Positions 8,521 through 17,603 are shown, counted from the first letter of the stretch. The stretch is DNA of 64,000 nt from Acidimicrobiaceae bacterium (GCA_003170315.1 PNAH01000025.1:9218-73217), one strand, 5' to 3'. A program made the numbers and translations. Notes: generated from the letters alone by a model not told the origin.

Positions 8521-9222
8521 ATGTTTACAACCAAGTCAAGTCTCATTCGCGTGGCGACCTCCGCGGTCGTGTGCGTGGCATTCGCGCTCGGTACTGCAGG
8601 AGTAGCCCTCGCGGGACAGCGATCGCACTCACGCGATCATTCCAGCATTAACTCTCGTGACCACGGTCATCATGGGAACGACGCCAGCGGCGTCGTGACC
8701 GCGCTCAACAGCCCGACCACCAATTCGATCACCTTGATGGACGAAGGCGTCTCGACGACCTACACCACGGTCCCGGGCACGACCACCTACTTCGAAGGCT
8801 CCACCGCCGGTGTCGTCGGTGACCTCGCGATCGGCGAAAACGTGAAGCTCGAGCTCACTCCGACCACCCCCCAGACCGTGACCAAGGTCACCATCTGCCT
8901 GGTGCACGTCATGGGCACCGTCACCGCGGTCGTCCCCGGCGTGATCACCATCACCGGCTTCCACTCGAGCATCACCACGGTTGACACTTCCGGGACCACG
9001 ACCTACACCTCGGGTGGCGCGCCCTCCTCGGCCATCGCCGTTGTGATGGGAGCCAAAATCAGCGCCGTCGGCCTTCCGGGCACGACCGCGGGCACGCTCA
9101 ACGCCGTCTCCGTGAACATCTTTGTCTCAACCGGGCACGGAGACGACCACGGGGACACCCAAGGTAACAACCAGGGATCCGGCCATGGCCACGGAAAGTC
9201 CTTCGGTCACCACAATCACTAG
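8521..9222 (+). CDS. Secreted DUF5666-like protein with His-rich tail
   Basis: The 233-residue protein starts with a signal peptide (MFTTKSSLIRVATSAVVCVA, cleavage after a VALAG-type site). The mature part has two tandem beta-rich modules (from GVVTALNSPTTNSITL and from GTVTAVVPGVITITGF) of the kind found in DUF5666 proteins. A Gly/His/Asp-rich tail ends GKSFGHHNH. The His-rich head and tail suggest metal binding outside the membrane, which is inference. The ATG at 8521 is chosen for its ribosome site and signal peptide. It is followed by a strong terminator. Confidence 0.8.
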   Translation: MFTTKSSLIRVATSAVVCVAFALGTAGVALAGQRSHSRDHSSINSRDHGHHGNDASGVVTALNSPTTNSITLMDEGVSTTYTTVPGTTTYFEGSTAGVVGDLAIGENVKLELTPTTPQTVTKVTICLVHVMGTVTAVVPGVITITGFHSSITTVDTSGTTTYTSGGAPSSAIAVVMGAKISAVGLPGTTAGTLNAVSVNIFVSTGHGDDHGDTQGNNQGSGHGHGKSFGHHNH

Positions 9223-9253
9223 TTCGTATCGCTGACGTAACTACTTGTCATGA

Positions 9254-9294
9254 ATCCCCCGGCGGACGTAGCTCGCCGCGGGATTTCATTTCTC
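9254..9294 (+). terminator. Intrinsic terminator after the secreted protein gene
   Basis: AATCCCCCGGCG and CGCCGCGGGATT pair in 11 of 12 positions around a 9-nt loop and are followed by a T-rich tract (TTTCATTTCT). The gene on the other strand ends nine bases further on. Confidence 0.75.
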
Positions 9295-9302
9295 GGCCGT
9301 AG

Positions 9303-10271
9303 TCAGAACTGCGAATTCGACGCAACCTCAACCACATCGTTGTTGCGATGATGCGGTGCGCACGCCGTGGCGACGTTGTCCCCTTCGCACTCGCCGCAGA
9401 GAAGAATCAGTTTGCGACAGGCCAGATTCGCGCAGTTGTGAAACTGACTGGTGGGCGCGCCACATCGTTCGCACTCACCGATCACTTTCGAGTGGTCGCT
9501 GAATTCGTGATGCATCCGAGCGTCGAAGAGATACAGCGATCCCTCCCAGAGTCCGTCGTCGCCATAGGTTTCGCCATAGCGCACGATGCCGCCGTCAATT
9601 TGATAGACCTCCTCGAATCCCCGTCGAGTCATGAGTGCTGAGAGGACCTCGCACCGCACGCCGCCGGTGCAGTACGTGACGACGGCCTTCTGCTTTAGTT
9701 CGTCGTAGCGACCGCTGTCGAGGACGGACGCGAAGTCGCGCGTCGCGCGCACGTGGGGGACCACGGCGTTCTTGAAACGACCGATCTCGGCCTCGAAGGC
9801 ATTCCGCGCGTCAAAGAAGACGACGTCGTCGCCGCGCCGATCGACCAACTCGTGGATCTCCTCGGGTTTGAGATGGACGGCGCTCCCGACGACGCCGCAC
9901 TGGTCGACCTCCAGCTCTTCGGAGGCGCCAAAAGAGACGATCTCGTCACGAACGCGAACCCGGAGACGAGGGAAGTCGGCGGCCGATCCTTCGGACCACT
10001 TGAAGTCGATTCCCTTGAAACCAGGGAACTCTTTGGTGGCGGCGATATAACGCCGCAAATCGTCGAGATCGCCGCCGAGCGTGCCGTTGATGCCGTGGTG
10101 CGAAACGAGTATCCGACCCTTGAGCGAGAGCTTTTCGCAGAGCGTTCGCTGCCACAGTCGAATGGCCTCGGGATCGTTGAGCGGAGTGAAACCGTAATAA
10201 AGAATGATCTTCTGCGGCTGCACACTGTGAGTGTACAGATGCGCACGGAGTGGACTGCTCGACCGGTTCAC
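9303..10271 (-). CDS. trhO: tRNA uridine(34) hydroxylase, rhodanese-like
   Basis: This 322-residue protein of the TrhO/YceA family hydroxylates uridine 34 of some tRNAs to 5-hydroxyuridine. It has the family N-terminal domain ([20 protein letters not shown], then [13 protein letters not shown]), a rhodanese domain with the active-site Cys in YCTGGVRCE near residue 203, and a C-terminal Cys-rich zinc-like knuckle ([19 protein letters not shown]). The frame opens at a GTG (10271), but a GTG at 10223 just before QPQKIIL would also give a normal N-terminus. Confidence 0.9.
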   Translation of the reverse strand: MNRSSSPLRAHLYTHSVQPQKIILYYGFTPLNDPEAIRLWQRTLCEKLSLKGRILVSHHGINGTLGGDLDDLRRYIAATKEFPGFKGIDFKWSEGSAADFPRLRVRVRDEIVSFGASEELEVDQCGVVGSAVHLKPEEIHELVDRRGDDVVFFDARNAFEAEIGRFKNAVVPHVRATRDFASVLDSGRYDELKQKAVVTYCTGGVRCEVLSALMTRRGFEEVYQIDGGIVRYGETYGDDGLWEGSLYLFDARMHHEFSDHSKVIGECERCGAPTSQFHNCANLACRKLILLCGECEGDNVATACAPHHRNNDVVEVASNSQF

Positions 10272-10310
10272 CTCGAACAGCAGCTCAATCGAGTGGATCT
10301 CTGGCCTGAA

Positions 10311-11141
10311 CTACTGGGTCTCGGATACCTGCACGATGGCGACGCTGTGCGCGAACCACGGTACGATCGCCGAGGTCGAGCGTTGGAAGAGTTCGTACTC
10401 GGGATAGCGCGAGAGTGAGATCTTCTCCGTGAAACGAGTCGATCCGACGAAAAGCAGCGTTAAGAGAAAGGGACCGATCACGGTCCATTCCAGAACCGAC
10501 CGTGCCGCCACCGCGCCAAAGAGGAATACCACCCACCACTGGGCCAGTTCGAAGAAATAGTTGGGGTGCCTCGAGAATCGAAAGAGACCGCTCTGGAGGA
10601 ATCGAGGGTTCGGCGTACGGCCGGCGTGGACCTCGGCGATCTTCCACTGGTGGAAGTTCCACTGCTGTTGATCGGCGACCGTTTCACCGATGGTGAAGAG
10701 AAGGAAGAGCAACGTCAACAGAAGATCGATCGGTCCGAAGGGAGTGGATCGATGCTGATAGGCGGTCCAGGCGGGAAGGGTGATCAACACCAAGAGGGCG
10801 TTCTGATACAGCACAATGAAACACAAGTTGAAGAGCTGGAACTGCCACCGTCGCATTGACGAACGTAGTACGGCCCAGCGATAGTCCTCGACCCCGCTGT
10901 AGCCGCCTTTTCGAGCGAAGTTAAACGTGAGACGCGCTCCCCACACCGTGATTAGTGCGGCCATGACGTCGAGCCGCGCGTTGTCGAGATTGGCTTTTAC
11001 CGCAAAGACCCACACGTAGATGACCGGGACGATCGACCACATTCGATCGACCCACGACGTGTCGCCGGTTGCGAGCGACGCAATCCACGCGAATGCGCAT
11101 GCCGCAACGGCGACAAATACGGTGAGGAGCAGCGGCGACAT
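10311..11141 (-). CDS. DUF1295 membrane protein (steroid reductase/ICMT-like)
   Basis: This 276-residue integral membrane protein has about seven hydrophobic segments. The C-terminal half carries the signature RFSRHPNYFFEL shared by DUF1295, 3-oxo-5-alpha-steroid 4-dehydrogenase C-domains and isoprenylcysteine methyltransferases. The role is likely NAD(P)H- or SAM-dependent modification of a lipid, but the substrate is unknown. It ends 39 bases from the trhO start in the same direction and could be cotranscribed. Confidence 0.85.
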   Translation of the reverse strand: MSPLLLTVFVAVAACAFAWIASLATGDTSWVDRMWSIVPVIYVWVFAVKANLDNARLDVMAALITVWGARLTFNFARKGGYSGVEDYRWAVLRSSMRRWQFQLFNLCFIVLYQNALLVLITLPAWTAYQHRSTPFGPIDLLLTLLFLLFTIGETVADQQQWNFHQWKIAEVHAGRTPNPRFLQSGLFRFSRHPNYFFELAQWWVVFLFGAVAARSVLEWTVIGPFLLTLLFVGSTRFTEKISLSRYPEYELFQRSTSAIVPWFAHSVAIVQVSETQ

Positions 11142-11244
11142 GGAGCGACCCTATCCGAAGAATCCCTCTGACCGAGAACACTTAGGAAGTGCTCTGAGAC
11201 TCGGCGTAGATTGTGGCGTCGAAGTAAGTGTCGAAGGAGTTGGC

Positions 11245-11643
11245 GTGTCGTTTCCGATCGTGGATGGTCTTCGAGCTCTCGAAATCGGTTCGCCGGGTGC
11301 GATGCGACGGCGGCTCAATCGACTCATTCTCGATGGGCACAAACGAGCGACCGCCGGACTCTTGCTCGAGTACGTGAGAGAGAACGAGGAATTGGAGTTG
11401 GCGGGCGAATTGCTGGCCCTCGTCGACGACGATACGCATCGCATCGCGACGGTGGTAGTCGTCGATGTTGTCACGGTGCCCTTCATCGAGGTTCCGTGGG
11501 CGTTCGCTCAAGCCGAGGGCGAAGGCGACGAATCTCTGGAAGGGTGGCGCGTGGGCCATCGTCGATTCTGGACTGCGGAGGGCGAGAACATCGATGATCA
11601 GACTCCGGTGGTCTTAATCTGGTTCGAACTGATGCCGAGTTGA
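11245..11643 (+). CDS. ASCH domain protein
   Basis: This 132-residue protein has the ASCH fold, a PUA-like beta barrel expected to bind RNA or nucleotides. Conserved parts are the entry helix with KRATAGLLLEY, the LLALVDDDTHRIATV strand pair, EVPWAFAQAEGEG and GHRRFW with the final VVLIWFEL. The frame is open upstream into the DUF1295 gene's antisense, but the GTG at 11245 has a GAAGGAG site five bases before it. The precise function is unknown. Confidence 0.82.
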   Translation: MSFPIVDGLRALEIGSPGAMRRRLNRLILDGHKRATAGLLLEYVRENEELELAGELLALVDDDTHRIATVVVVDVVTVPFIEVPWAFAQAEGEGDESLEGWRVGHRRFWTAEGENIDDQTPVVLIWFELMPS

Positions 11644-11699
11644 AGATGGCCCGGGCATCACACCCGGCCAGAGTTGTCGGAGCCACTTAGACTCTCGTC

Positions 11700-12143
11700 G
11701 TGGCCCAATTGGACGACCGAGAGTTGGCGACGCAACTCTTCAATCGGTGTTGGGAACTGCTGGAAGCGACACGTGATTCCGATGATGACGTCGAGTTGTT
11801 GACGGCTGCGTTCGGCTCTCGCTATCACTGGTTGAACGCCGGTGCCGCGGAGCAATGGATCGTCAGCGATTGGATGGTTGCTCGAGCGGCCGCGGCGCTC
11901 GGTGACGGAGAGTTAGCGATTCTCTTCGCCCAACGAGCTCATTCAGCCGCCCAGGAGAGTGAGAGCCCGGACTGGTTGGTGGCGTCAACCGCCGAGGGCG
12001 TCGCGCGAGCGTTCGCGGCTCTTGGCAACGTCGAAGAGTTCAACCATTGGGCCGCGTTGGCGAATCGTCTCGTCGAGGTCATTGCCGATCCGGAGGACCA
12101 AAGCCTCATCGCGAGTCAGTTGGCCGACATCGAGGTACCTTAG
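11700..12143 (+). CDS. Helical hypothetical protein
   Basis: This 147-residue acidic, Ala/Leu-rich protein is predicted to be all helix, with a TPR-like spacing of AAAALGDGELAILFAQRAH and AFAALGNVEEFNHWAALA. It starts at a GTG without an obvious ribosome site. It follows the ASCH gene by 56 bases. I know no named family for it. Codon use and the full-length helix pattern support coding. Confidence 0.65.
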   Translation: MAQLDDRELATQLFNRCWELLEATRDSDDDVELLTAAFGSRYHWLNAGAAEQWIVSDWMVARAAAALGDGELAILFAQRAHSAAQESESPDWLVASTAEGVARAFAALGNVEEFNHWAALANRLVEVIADPEDQSLIASQLADIEVP

Positions 12144-12192
12144 ATATTCTGCTCCCGGGACACGAGTACGTTGTCGCCCTTTGGAGCGGGAC

Positions 12193-12606
12193 TTACGACT
12201 CGACAATCGCGTGGAAGGCCCGACTGGCCGCCGCTCGCACGCGAGCGTTGTCGTCATCCAAGAGGGTGACGACCGCGTCGATCGCAGGTTTCACCCGATG
12301 TCGCGCGATCACCTTGGCCGACATCTCGCGAACCCGCCACGAATCGTTCGTCGTGGATTCGAGAATCGCGTCGGTGGCCACGTCGTCCCACACGTGTAAG
12401 AGGCCTCGGGCCGCCCACACTCGGGGCCAGTAACCGTGGACGCCGCCCGCGCGATCGTCGAGGACGGTCTCGGCGCTCGGTCCACCTATGACGCGCAGAA
12501 AGTCATCGTCGAAGGAGTGGCCGTTGAGAATCGCGATGCAGTCGCGAACCACGTCCTCGCGACTTCGCCGATCGCATTCGAAGAGGATTGACTGCTGGGG
12601 CGTCAT
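12193..12606 (-). CDS. HEAT-repeat-like protein
   Basis: This 137-residue protein has an N-terminal helical part and two or three HEAT-like helical pairs (TNDSWRVREMSAKVIARH and DDDNARVRAAASRAFHAI), a protein-binding scaffold. It begins 30 bases after the stop of the upstream dienelactone hydrolase gene and is probably cotranscribed with it. The longer open frame upstream overlaps that gene and is not coding. The partner is unknown. Confidence 0.72.
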   Translation of the reverse strand: MTPQQSILFECDRRSREDVVRDCIAILNGHSFDDDFLRVIGGPSAETVLDDRAGGVHGYWPRVWAARGLLHVWDDVATDAILESTTNDSWRVREMSAKVIARHRVKPAIDAVVTLLDDDNARVRAAASRAFHAIVES

Positions 12607-12635
12607 TCCCCAGATACTCGCCGTCACGTCGCCGC

Positions 12636-13469
12636 TCAGCCCTCGGGACTCTGGCGTGCCGGCCCGATGCCCAATCTCGACGCCAGAAATTCGAGCACGC
12701 CGTCGAGTGCGCGGCGCGTCGGCGAGGTGACCTCGTCCGAGTAGTCCTCGGTGAGCACCGAATGGGCTGACCTTTTGTAACCCCACGGATTGCCCGGTGA
12801 CGAATCGATCTCCACACTCACGAACTTGTCGCCGAGCGTTTCCCGGAGTCGGGTGAAGCGCTCGGCCGGTGACTTCGTGTCGCCACTGAAGCGCAGTCCC
12901 ATGACACAGAGGTCTTCGGTCGTCCTTCGTTGAACGATCGCCAAGTCCGCGTCGGAGAGACCGAGCGCGCGGCGATGTTCGGGGTTGGTGGGGAAGGGTA
13001 GCGACGGCTGACTCATTACCGGCGCGACGACCGACGGTTCGACGCTCATGGCCAGCGCGAAGCCGCCGGTAAGACACATGCCCACGGCGCCGACACCCGG
13101 TCCTCCATGTGCCTCATGTTCGGATTTGGCAAGTTCGCGAAGGTAGTTCACCACAGGACTGGTTTTGTCCGTGGCGAGAAGGTTGAATTCCCTGTTGACA
13201 CAAATTTTGGCGAGCGTTCCTAACACGCAGCCGATGGACATTTCGCGGCCGGGCGTTCCAAAGAGATCAGGCAGTACAGCCGTCATGTCTCGGTCAGCAA
13301 TCTTTCGGCTAAAGGCGGCAACTAGTGGGGTAATTCCGGGCATCTCATGGATAACGATGACGGCTGGTCCAGATCCGATGCGGTAGACATCGTGATTCAC
13401 ATTCGCCGTAGAGCGAAACTGAGATTTCTGAAAGCCCTCCAACGGATTGCCGTCTTTACTGGTAATCAT
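12636..13469 (-). CDS. Dienelactone hydrolase family protein
   Basis: This 277-residue alpha/beta hydrolase shows the nucleophile Cys in GMCLTGGF, a VIHEMPGITP segment after the second strand and a C-terminal His in KRSAHSVLTEDY. Family members hydrolyse cyclic esters in aromatic degradation, but the real substrate is unknown. The ATG at 13469 follows a GAGAGG site. The frame remains open upstream only by chance. It is a distant paralogue of the gene at 7.0 kb, longer at the N-terminus. Confidence 0.85.
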   Translation of the reverse strand: MITSKDGNPLEGFQKSQFRSTANVNHDVYRIGSGPAVIVIHEMPGITPLVAAFSRKIADRDMTAVLPDLFGTPGREMSIGCVLGTLAKICVNREFNLLATDKTSPVVNYLRELAKSEHEAHGGPGVGAVGMCLTGGFALAMSVEPSVVAPVMSQPSLPFPTNPEHRRALGLSDADLAIVQRRTTEDLCVMGLRFSGDTKSPAERFTRLRETLGDKFVSVEIDSSPGNPWGYKRSAHSVLTEDYSDEVTSPTRRALDGVLEFLASRLGIGPARQSPEG

Positions 13470-13629
13470 TTGCTGCCTCTCGACTCCGAAGAACACTGCT
13501 ACCTCACCGCGAAAATGAACTCTGTGCCTCGTCATGTAACTCGCAGACGGACAACTCAAGGCTACGGGTTTCATCAATTAGCGCCTGCTCGAACGAGAGC
13601 TCGGCTTTAATGGTCATGCTTCGACGGGC

Positions 13630-13672
13630 GTGCGGGTTCACGTCGGGCCTCCGACACCCCCATTCTCCGGTA
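13630..13672 (+). repeat. Cassette-boundary repeat, copy A
   Basis: This is the first of eight related copies. It contains a perfect GTCGG-GCCT-CCGAC hairpin followed by ACCC, then a trailing TTCTCCGGTA similar to copy G. It lies downstream of the minus-strand kinase gene, at the left border of the atypical segment. Confidence 0.7.
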
Positions 13673-13685
13673 TAGCTGCACGCAT

Positions 13686-14465
13686 CTAAGAACTGGCTGA
13701 CGAGGAGTTGAGCACCGCGACCTCTGGGAACGTCGCCGGTGCGCCGTAGCCGTGCTCAACCAGCCATCGGATCTCCATCAAACTTCGCAACGACCAGTAC
13801 GCGCGAATCACGTCGATCTCGATGTCGCCGCCATAGCCCGCGATGACATCGTCGAGGTGCTCCTCGTGTGCGAGCGTCAAAGTGGCGAGGTCATACATCG
13901 CATCGCCTTGGCCGCCCTCGGACCAGTCCACGACGCCGCTCACCTCGTCACCGTGGACGAACACATGAACGATCTGCAGGTCGCCGTGGATGAACACCGG
14001 TGTCCATGGCCTCAGCGCCGCCTCCGCCACCCGACGATTGCGCCTGACGACGTCGGCGGACACAACGTCGTTGGCGACGAGCCACTCACACTCCGAGTCG
14101 AGCTTTGGCGGAAACTCGACCGTGCCCCGACTGCTAAGAGCGGGCTGCTGTAGACACTGGCTGCTGGGCCACGGCGGCAGCGGAGCGTCGTGCAGCGTGC
14201 GAACGGCGGCACCCGCCGCAACCCACGCCGCCGAAGACGCACGCGAAGGCTCTTTAAGCACGCCGAGCGCCGCTCCAGGAACCTTCGCGAGGGCGAGCAC
14301 GGGCGGCTTGCGCCAAAGGACCTCAGGGGTGGGGATTGGTGCCCTTGCCATGACCTCGACCTCTCGGTCGATGCGCGCTTGATCCGTGTCGATCTTCAGG
14401 AACACATCGCCGACGCGTAGCGTCACGCGCTCCGAATGCGCGACAACGACTTCGATCTCCCACAT
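13686..14465 (-). CDS. Aminoglycoside phosphotransferase-family kinase
   Basis: This 259-residue APH/choline-kinase fold protein has the catalytic loop FIHGDLQIVHVFVHGD and the metal-binding VVDWSEGGQGDAMYDLA. The family phosphorylates small hydroxyl compounds, including antibiotics. An ATG at 14465 (MWEIEVVVAHSERVTLRV) gives the N-terminus I know from actinobacterial homologues, and 14477 is an alternative. It stands alone between repeat copies A and B and is the only gene of the array on the minus strand. Substrate and resistance role are unproven. Confidence 0.82.
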   Translation of the reverse strand: MWEIEVVVAHSERVTLRVGDVFLKIDTDQARIDREVEVMARAPIPTPEVLWRKPPVLALAKVPGAALGVLKEPSRASSAAWVAAGAAVRTLHDAPLPPWPSSQCLQQPALSSRGTVEFPPKLDSECEWLVANDVVSADVVRRNRRVAEAALRPWTPVFIHGDLQIVHVFVHGDEVSGVVDWSEGGQGDAMYDLATLTLAHEEHLDDVIAGYGGDIEIDVIRAYWSLRSLMEIRWLVEHGYGAPATFPEVAVLNSSSASS

Positions 14466-14890
14466 GTCGACGATCATCGCACAGGCCACCGACGGCGCAG
14501 AGAATATTGAGCGCCGCCTGGCTGCCGGGCATTCCTCGCACGAGCAAGGAGGTTGCCCCACAACGCCGGGACCATGAGATACCGTCCTGTCCCGCACAGC
14601 GCTGGATGCTTGCTCACAGGAGCGCTCGAGACCCCGCTCATTTCCGAAGAGCCCATAATGACAGCGCATCAACGGTCAATCGCCGGTGAGTGGTAGCAGA
14701 CTCGTTGCGTCGACCCTCCGACACCAGCAAATTGCGACCGAGTCAAGTCATTGCAATTGTGATTTTCCCATAACGTTCGTCGCGACGTTGAAGTCTGTGG
14801 GTGTTGTGATACGCAATCGCACTCGCTGAATTAGGATTTTGACAGTTCCTGGCCGAGAGCTCGCTTTTCACGATCAAGACAGGACCCCGG
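14466..14890. other. Gap between two divergent kinase genes
   Basis: It holds repeat copy B (14680-14731) and the start regions of both neighbours. No further gene is supported. The right part is noticeably richer in A and T than the surrounding core DNA. Confidence 0.5.
14680..14731 (+). repeat. Cassette-boundary repeat, copy B
   Basis: It starts TCGCC, continues to CGTTGCGTCG, and ends CCTCCGACACCAGCAAATT. The GTCG/CGAC arms are imperfect. It matches copies C2 and D across the whole length. Confidence 0.7.
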
Positions 14891-15784
14891 GTGAAGATGC
14901 ACGATGACGAAATACTCGTCTCCGATGAAGTCGCTCGGAACTTAATCGCTGGACAGTTCCCTGAGTGGTCGCAGCAGCCGATCCTTCGGATCGCGTCCAA
15001 CGGAACTGTCAATACAATCTTCAGAATTGGTGATGGATTCGCAGCCCGATTGCCCCTTCGCCCAGATGATCCAGAATCCATGCGTCAAGTCCTCGAAGAA
15101 GAGGCATTGGCCAACGTGGAATTCACGCGGTACTCGCCATTTCCTTCGCCGATTCCCATCGCAATCGGCACACCCGGACCGGGATACCCACTTCCGTGGT
15201 CGGTACAAACTTGGTTGCCGGGGACCCTAGCGACTGAGACGGACTCAGGTGAGAGCACCGACTTCGCACGTGACCTGGCAGCCCTTGTCGCAGCCTTACG
15301 GCAGGCCCAGACGGGCGGTCGAAAATTTTCAGGTGGAGGCCGCGGCGGTGACCTTCGCGATCATGACGAATGGGTTGAGACATGCATTCGCAATAGCGCG
15401 ATAATGTTCGACGCACATCGACTCGAAGAGATGTGGGACTACTTCCGAGCGCTACCGCGAGAGTCACCGGACGTGATGACCCACGGTGATCTCACTTCGC
15501 AGAACATCCTGGTCGATCGAGAACGGCTGGCTGGCGTGCTGGACTGCGGCGGTTTCGGTCCGGCTGACTCCGCACTGGATGTCATTGCAGGCTGGCATCT
15601 CCTCGAAGACGGTCCGCGAGACGTTTTCCGCGCTCAGTTGCATTGCGACGAATTGGAGTGGGAGCGCAGCAAAGCGTGGGCATTCGAACAGGCGCTCGGG
15701 GCTGTCTGGTACTACGTAGATAGCAATCCGGTCATGCACACCATGGGTCACCTCACGCTGAGCCGCATCATCGCGAGCCACTGA
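14891..15784 (+). CDS. Aminoglycoside phosphotransferase-family kinase
   Basis: This 297-residue APH-fold kinase has nucleotide-binding strands (SNGTVNTIFRIGDGFAARLP), the catalytic loop THGDLTSQNILVD and the metal loop GVLDCGGFGPADSALD, in which Cys follows the Asp. It is related to macrolide or aminoglycoside kinases of the APH superfamily but not close to the kinase on the other side of copy B. The start is a GTG at 14891 or an ATG at 14897. It is a single gene bracketed by repeats B and C1. Resistance activity is a guess. Confidence 0.8.
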   Translation: MKMHDDEILVSDEVARNLIAGQFPEWSQQPILRIASNGTVNTIFRIGDGFAARLPLRPDDPESMRQVLEEEALANVEFTRYSPFPSPIPIAIGTPGPGYPLPWSVQTWLPGTLATETDSGESTDFARDLAALVAALRQAQTGGRKFSGGGRGGDLRDHDEWVETCIRNSAIMFDAHRLEEMWDYFRALPRESPDVMTHGDLTSQNILVDRERLAGVLDCGGFGPADSALDVIAGWHLLEDGPRDVFRAQLHCDELEWERSKAWAFEQALGAVWYYVDSNPVMHTMGHLTLSRIIASH

Positions 15785-15818
15785 ACTTCGGCAAGAAACC
15801 GTCTGCGTCCCACGATGC

Positions 15819-15857
15819 GATTCTCCAGTCGGAGATTATGGACGTCGGTTCGCGGAG
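15819..15857 (+). repeat. Cassette-boundary repeat, copy C1
   Basis: The core is ATTCTCCAGTCGGAGATTAT followed by GGACGTCGG, a close relative of copies E, F and G. Its right hairpin arm is degraded. Copy C2 follows 22 bases later, making a tandem pair. Confidence 0.7.
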
Positions 15858-15879
15858 TTGAACGTATATGGACTAACCG

Positions 15880-15934
15880 AGGCGCCAATGCAAGGTGGCA
15901 TATCCGTTAAGCCGGGCCTCCGACACCAGTCAAA
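15880..15934 (+). repeat. Cassette-boundary repeat, copy C2
   Basis: It contains GCGCCAATGCAAGGTGGC, then GTTAAGC, which fits the GTTRRRY consensus of integron attC core sites, then CGGGCCTCCGACACCAG. A partly complementary GACTAAC lies just to the left at about 15871. Confidence 0.7.
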
Positions 15935-15963
15935 AGTTTCCCTTCTGTCGAAGATACTGTTCC

Positions 15964-16803
15964 ATGATGGTGGGTCAACCGTTGACGTCATTTCCAGAGT
16001 TGGACTTCGTTCTTCGTGACCACGAAGATCGACTCAGACAGGCATTGGGGGATCTGATCGTCGCGGTCTATTTGCAGGGCTCACTTGCAATAGGTGACTT
16101 CGATCTCACAAGCGATGTCGATTTCATCGTTGTCACGCAAAGGGAATTGTCTTCAGGAGAGGCCACGATCGCCCAGGCAGTGCATGCTGAAACCTATCGA
16201 CAGAACAACCGTTGGGTTAAGCGGCTTGAGTACTCCTTTTTCCCGGTCGATCTATTGAGATCGCCGTCGTCGCCTTTCACAACCGATGGCGTTTCAGATT
16301 CTGCAAGTCGAGATTTGTGGTACTTCGACAATGGAAGCGAGCGGATCGAGAGATCAGATCACGACAACTCACTCGTCGTGAGATGGACTCTGCGCGAGAA
16401 GGGCGTCGTGCTATTTGGGCCGGAACCTTCGGAATTGATCGATATTGTGCAGCCGAAGGATCTAAGAACTGAAATACAGCGAACCCTCGTGACTTGGGGC
16501 GATCTGGTCGTCAAGGATCCTGAACCGTACAGAAATCGGTTCTACCAATCGTTCCTGGTTCTCAACTACTGCCGAGGTCTTCTCGACCTGTCCGAGGGAA
16601 GTATTCATTCGAAGATGGCGGGCGTCAAGTGGGCGCGAGAAAATTTGGATCCCAAGTGGACACCACTTATCACGTTCTGTTGGGAAGAACGCCAGGATCC
16701 TGATATCTCCATTACTCAACCTGCCGATTTGGACGTCTTCGGGCAGACGATCGCATTCGTTCACCACTCAGTTGGTCGAACGAGGTCTTTTCAAGGAGAT
16801 TGA
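15964..16803 (+). CDS. Nucleotidyltransferase-domain protein (AadA-like)
   Basis: This 279-residue protein has an N-terminal nucleotidyltransferase domain with the metal-binding pattern GSLAIGDFDLTSDVDFIVV and a helical C-terminal domain like that of aminoglycoside adenylyltransferases (DUF4111 type). Such enzymes transfer AMP to small molecules. I start it at ATG 15964 because the longer frame from 15895 reads through repeat C2. It is a stand-alone gene between C2 and D. Confidence 0.8.
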   Translation: MMVGQPLTSFPELDFVLRDHEDRLRQALGDLIVAVYLQGSLAIGDFDLTSDVDFIVVTQRELSSGEATIAQAVHAETYRQNNRWVKRLEYSFFPVDLLRSPSSPFTTDGVSDSASRDLWYFDNGSERIERSDHDNSLVVRWTLREKGVVLFGPEPSELIDIVQPKDLRTEIQRTLVTWGDLVVKDPEPYRNRFYQSFLVLNYCRGLLDLSEGSIHSKMAGVKWARENLDPKWTPLITFCWEERQDPDISITQPADLDVFGQTIAFVHHSVGRTRSFQGD

Positions 16804-16829
16804 CGGCGCTTAGTGCAATGTCAGATGAG

Positions 16830-16880
16830 TCGCCAATGCAAGGTTGCAGAACTGTTGCGTCGGGCCGCCCTCGCCATCAC
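16830..16880 (+). repeat. Cassette-boundary repeat, copy D
   Basis: TCGCCAATGCAAGGTTGCAG, then CTGTTGCGTCGGGCC, matches copy C2 and copy B. The right arm is CCTCGCC instead of CTCCGAC. It lies 27 bases after the nucleotidyltransferase stop. Confidence 0.7.
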
Positions 16881-16899
16881 GCAGCAGCACCATCTCATT

Positions 16900-17514
16900 G
16901 TGAAGCGGCGTCCGACGTTTCTGATCGCACTTGGGGTAGTGGTCGTAGCAGCGTTAGCGCTCCTTATTGACCACTATGCGTTCGCGCCCAAAGCCAGTAA
17001 TCCGCCACCCAGCGCCGCGAATGTACGAAGTTGCCTCGGAACCAAAGTCCTAGGGACAGGTGGGACTAGCTTCCGCTATCCCTCTTGCTGGACTTTGAGT
17101 AACTACACGGAAGAGACAACCATGACGACCGCTGTTGCCTTCCTATCGAATCAGCCGATGCACCAACCATGCGAGACCACTCGTTCAGGCATTTCGACCA
17201 CGGTCAGCTGTGGCTTTCCGGTCAAGACACTCGAGCGCGGCGGAGTGCTGGTGACGTTTATCGCAGGTGGTATGCCGGGATGGACGATTGCTGACGATAC
17301 AGGACGACACCTTGTTGTGGACCATCACGCGGCTCGAGAGACTGTGATTAGGAAGTCAAACCGATCGCTAGACGCGACCACTGAGTATTGGATCTTCATT
17401 GACAGAGGGGTGCCCGACAACTACTACCAGTTCGACGTGTACTTCCGCAACCCAGGGGTGTCGGAAGATCAACGGCTACTTCGGAAGATGCTCAACTCGA
17501 TGAGGATTCAATAG
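16900..17514 (+). CDS. Membrane-anchored hypothetical protein
   Basis: This protein of about 204 residues has one N-terminal membrane segment (FLIALGVVVVAALALLIDHY) and an extracytoplasmic domain with several Cys residues (SCLGT, SCWTL, PCETT, SCGFP) that may form disulphides. A GTG at 16900 is preferred. The longer frame from 16813 would translate repeat D. No family is recognised. It is a single gene between repeats D and E. Confidence 0.6.
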   Translation: MKRRPTFLIALGVVVVAALALLIDHYAFAPKASNPPPSAANVRSCLGTKVLGTGGTSFRYPSCWTLSNYTEETTMTTAVAFLSNQPMHQPCETTRSGISTTVSCGFPVKTLERGGVLVTFIAGGMPGWTIADDTGRHLVVDHHAARETVIRKSNRSLDATTEYWIFIDRGVPDNYYQFDVYFRNPGVSEDQRLLRKMLNSMRIQ

Positions 17515-17544
17515 AGACCATCCCCTGACTTCTGCGGCTCTAAC

Positions 17545-17575
17545 ACTCAACTCACTGTGACGCTTGAGTTGGATG
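17545..17575 (+). terminator. Possible stem-loop after the membrane-anchored protein gene
   Basis: ACTCAA and TTGAGT flank about 13 bases in a short inverted repeat, 30 bases beyond the stop codon. There is no T-run, so termination is uncertain. Confidence 0.3.
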
Positions 17576-17603
17576 GGACGGGGCATTCTTCGACCACTGA
17601 GTG

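Noticed and set aside
11020..11244. N-terminal extension of the ASCH protein
   Set aside because: It overlaps the DUF1295 gene antisense and lacks a ribosome site. GTG 11245 has a good one and matches the family start.
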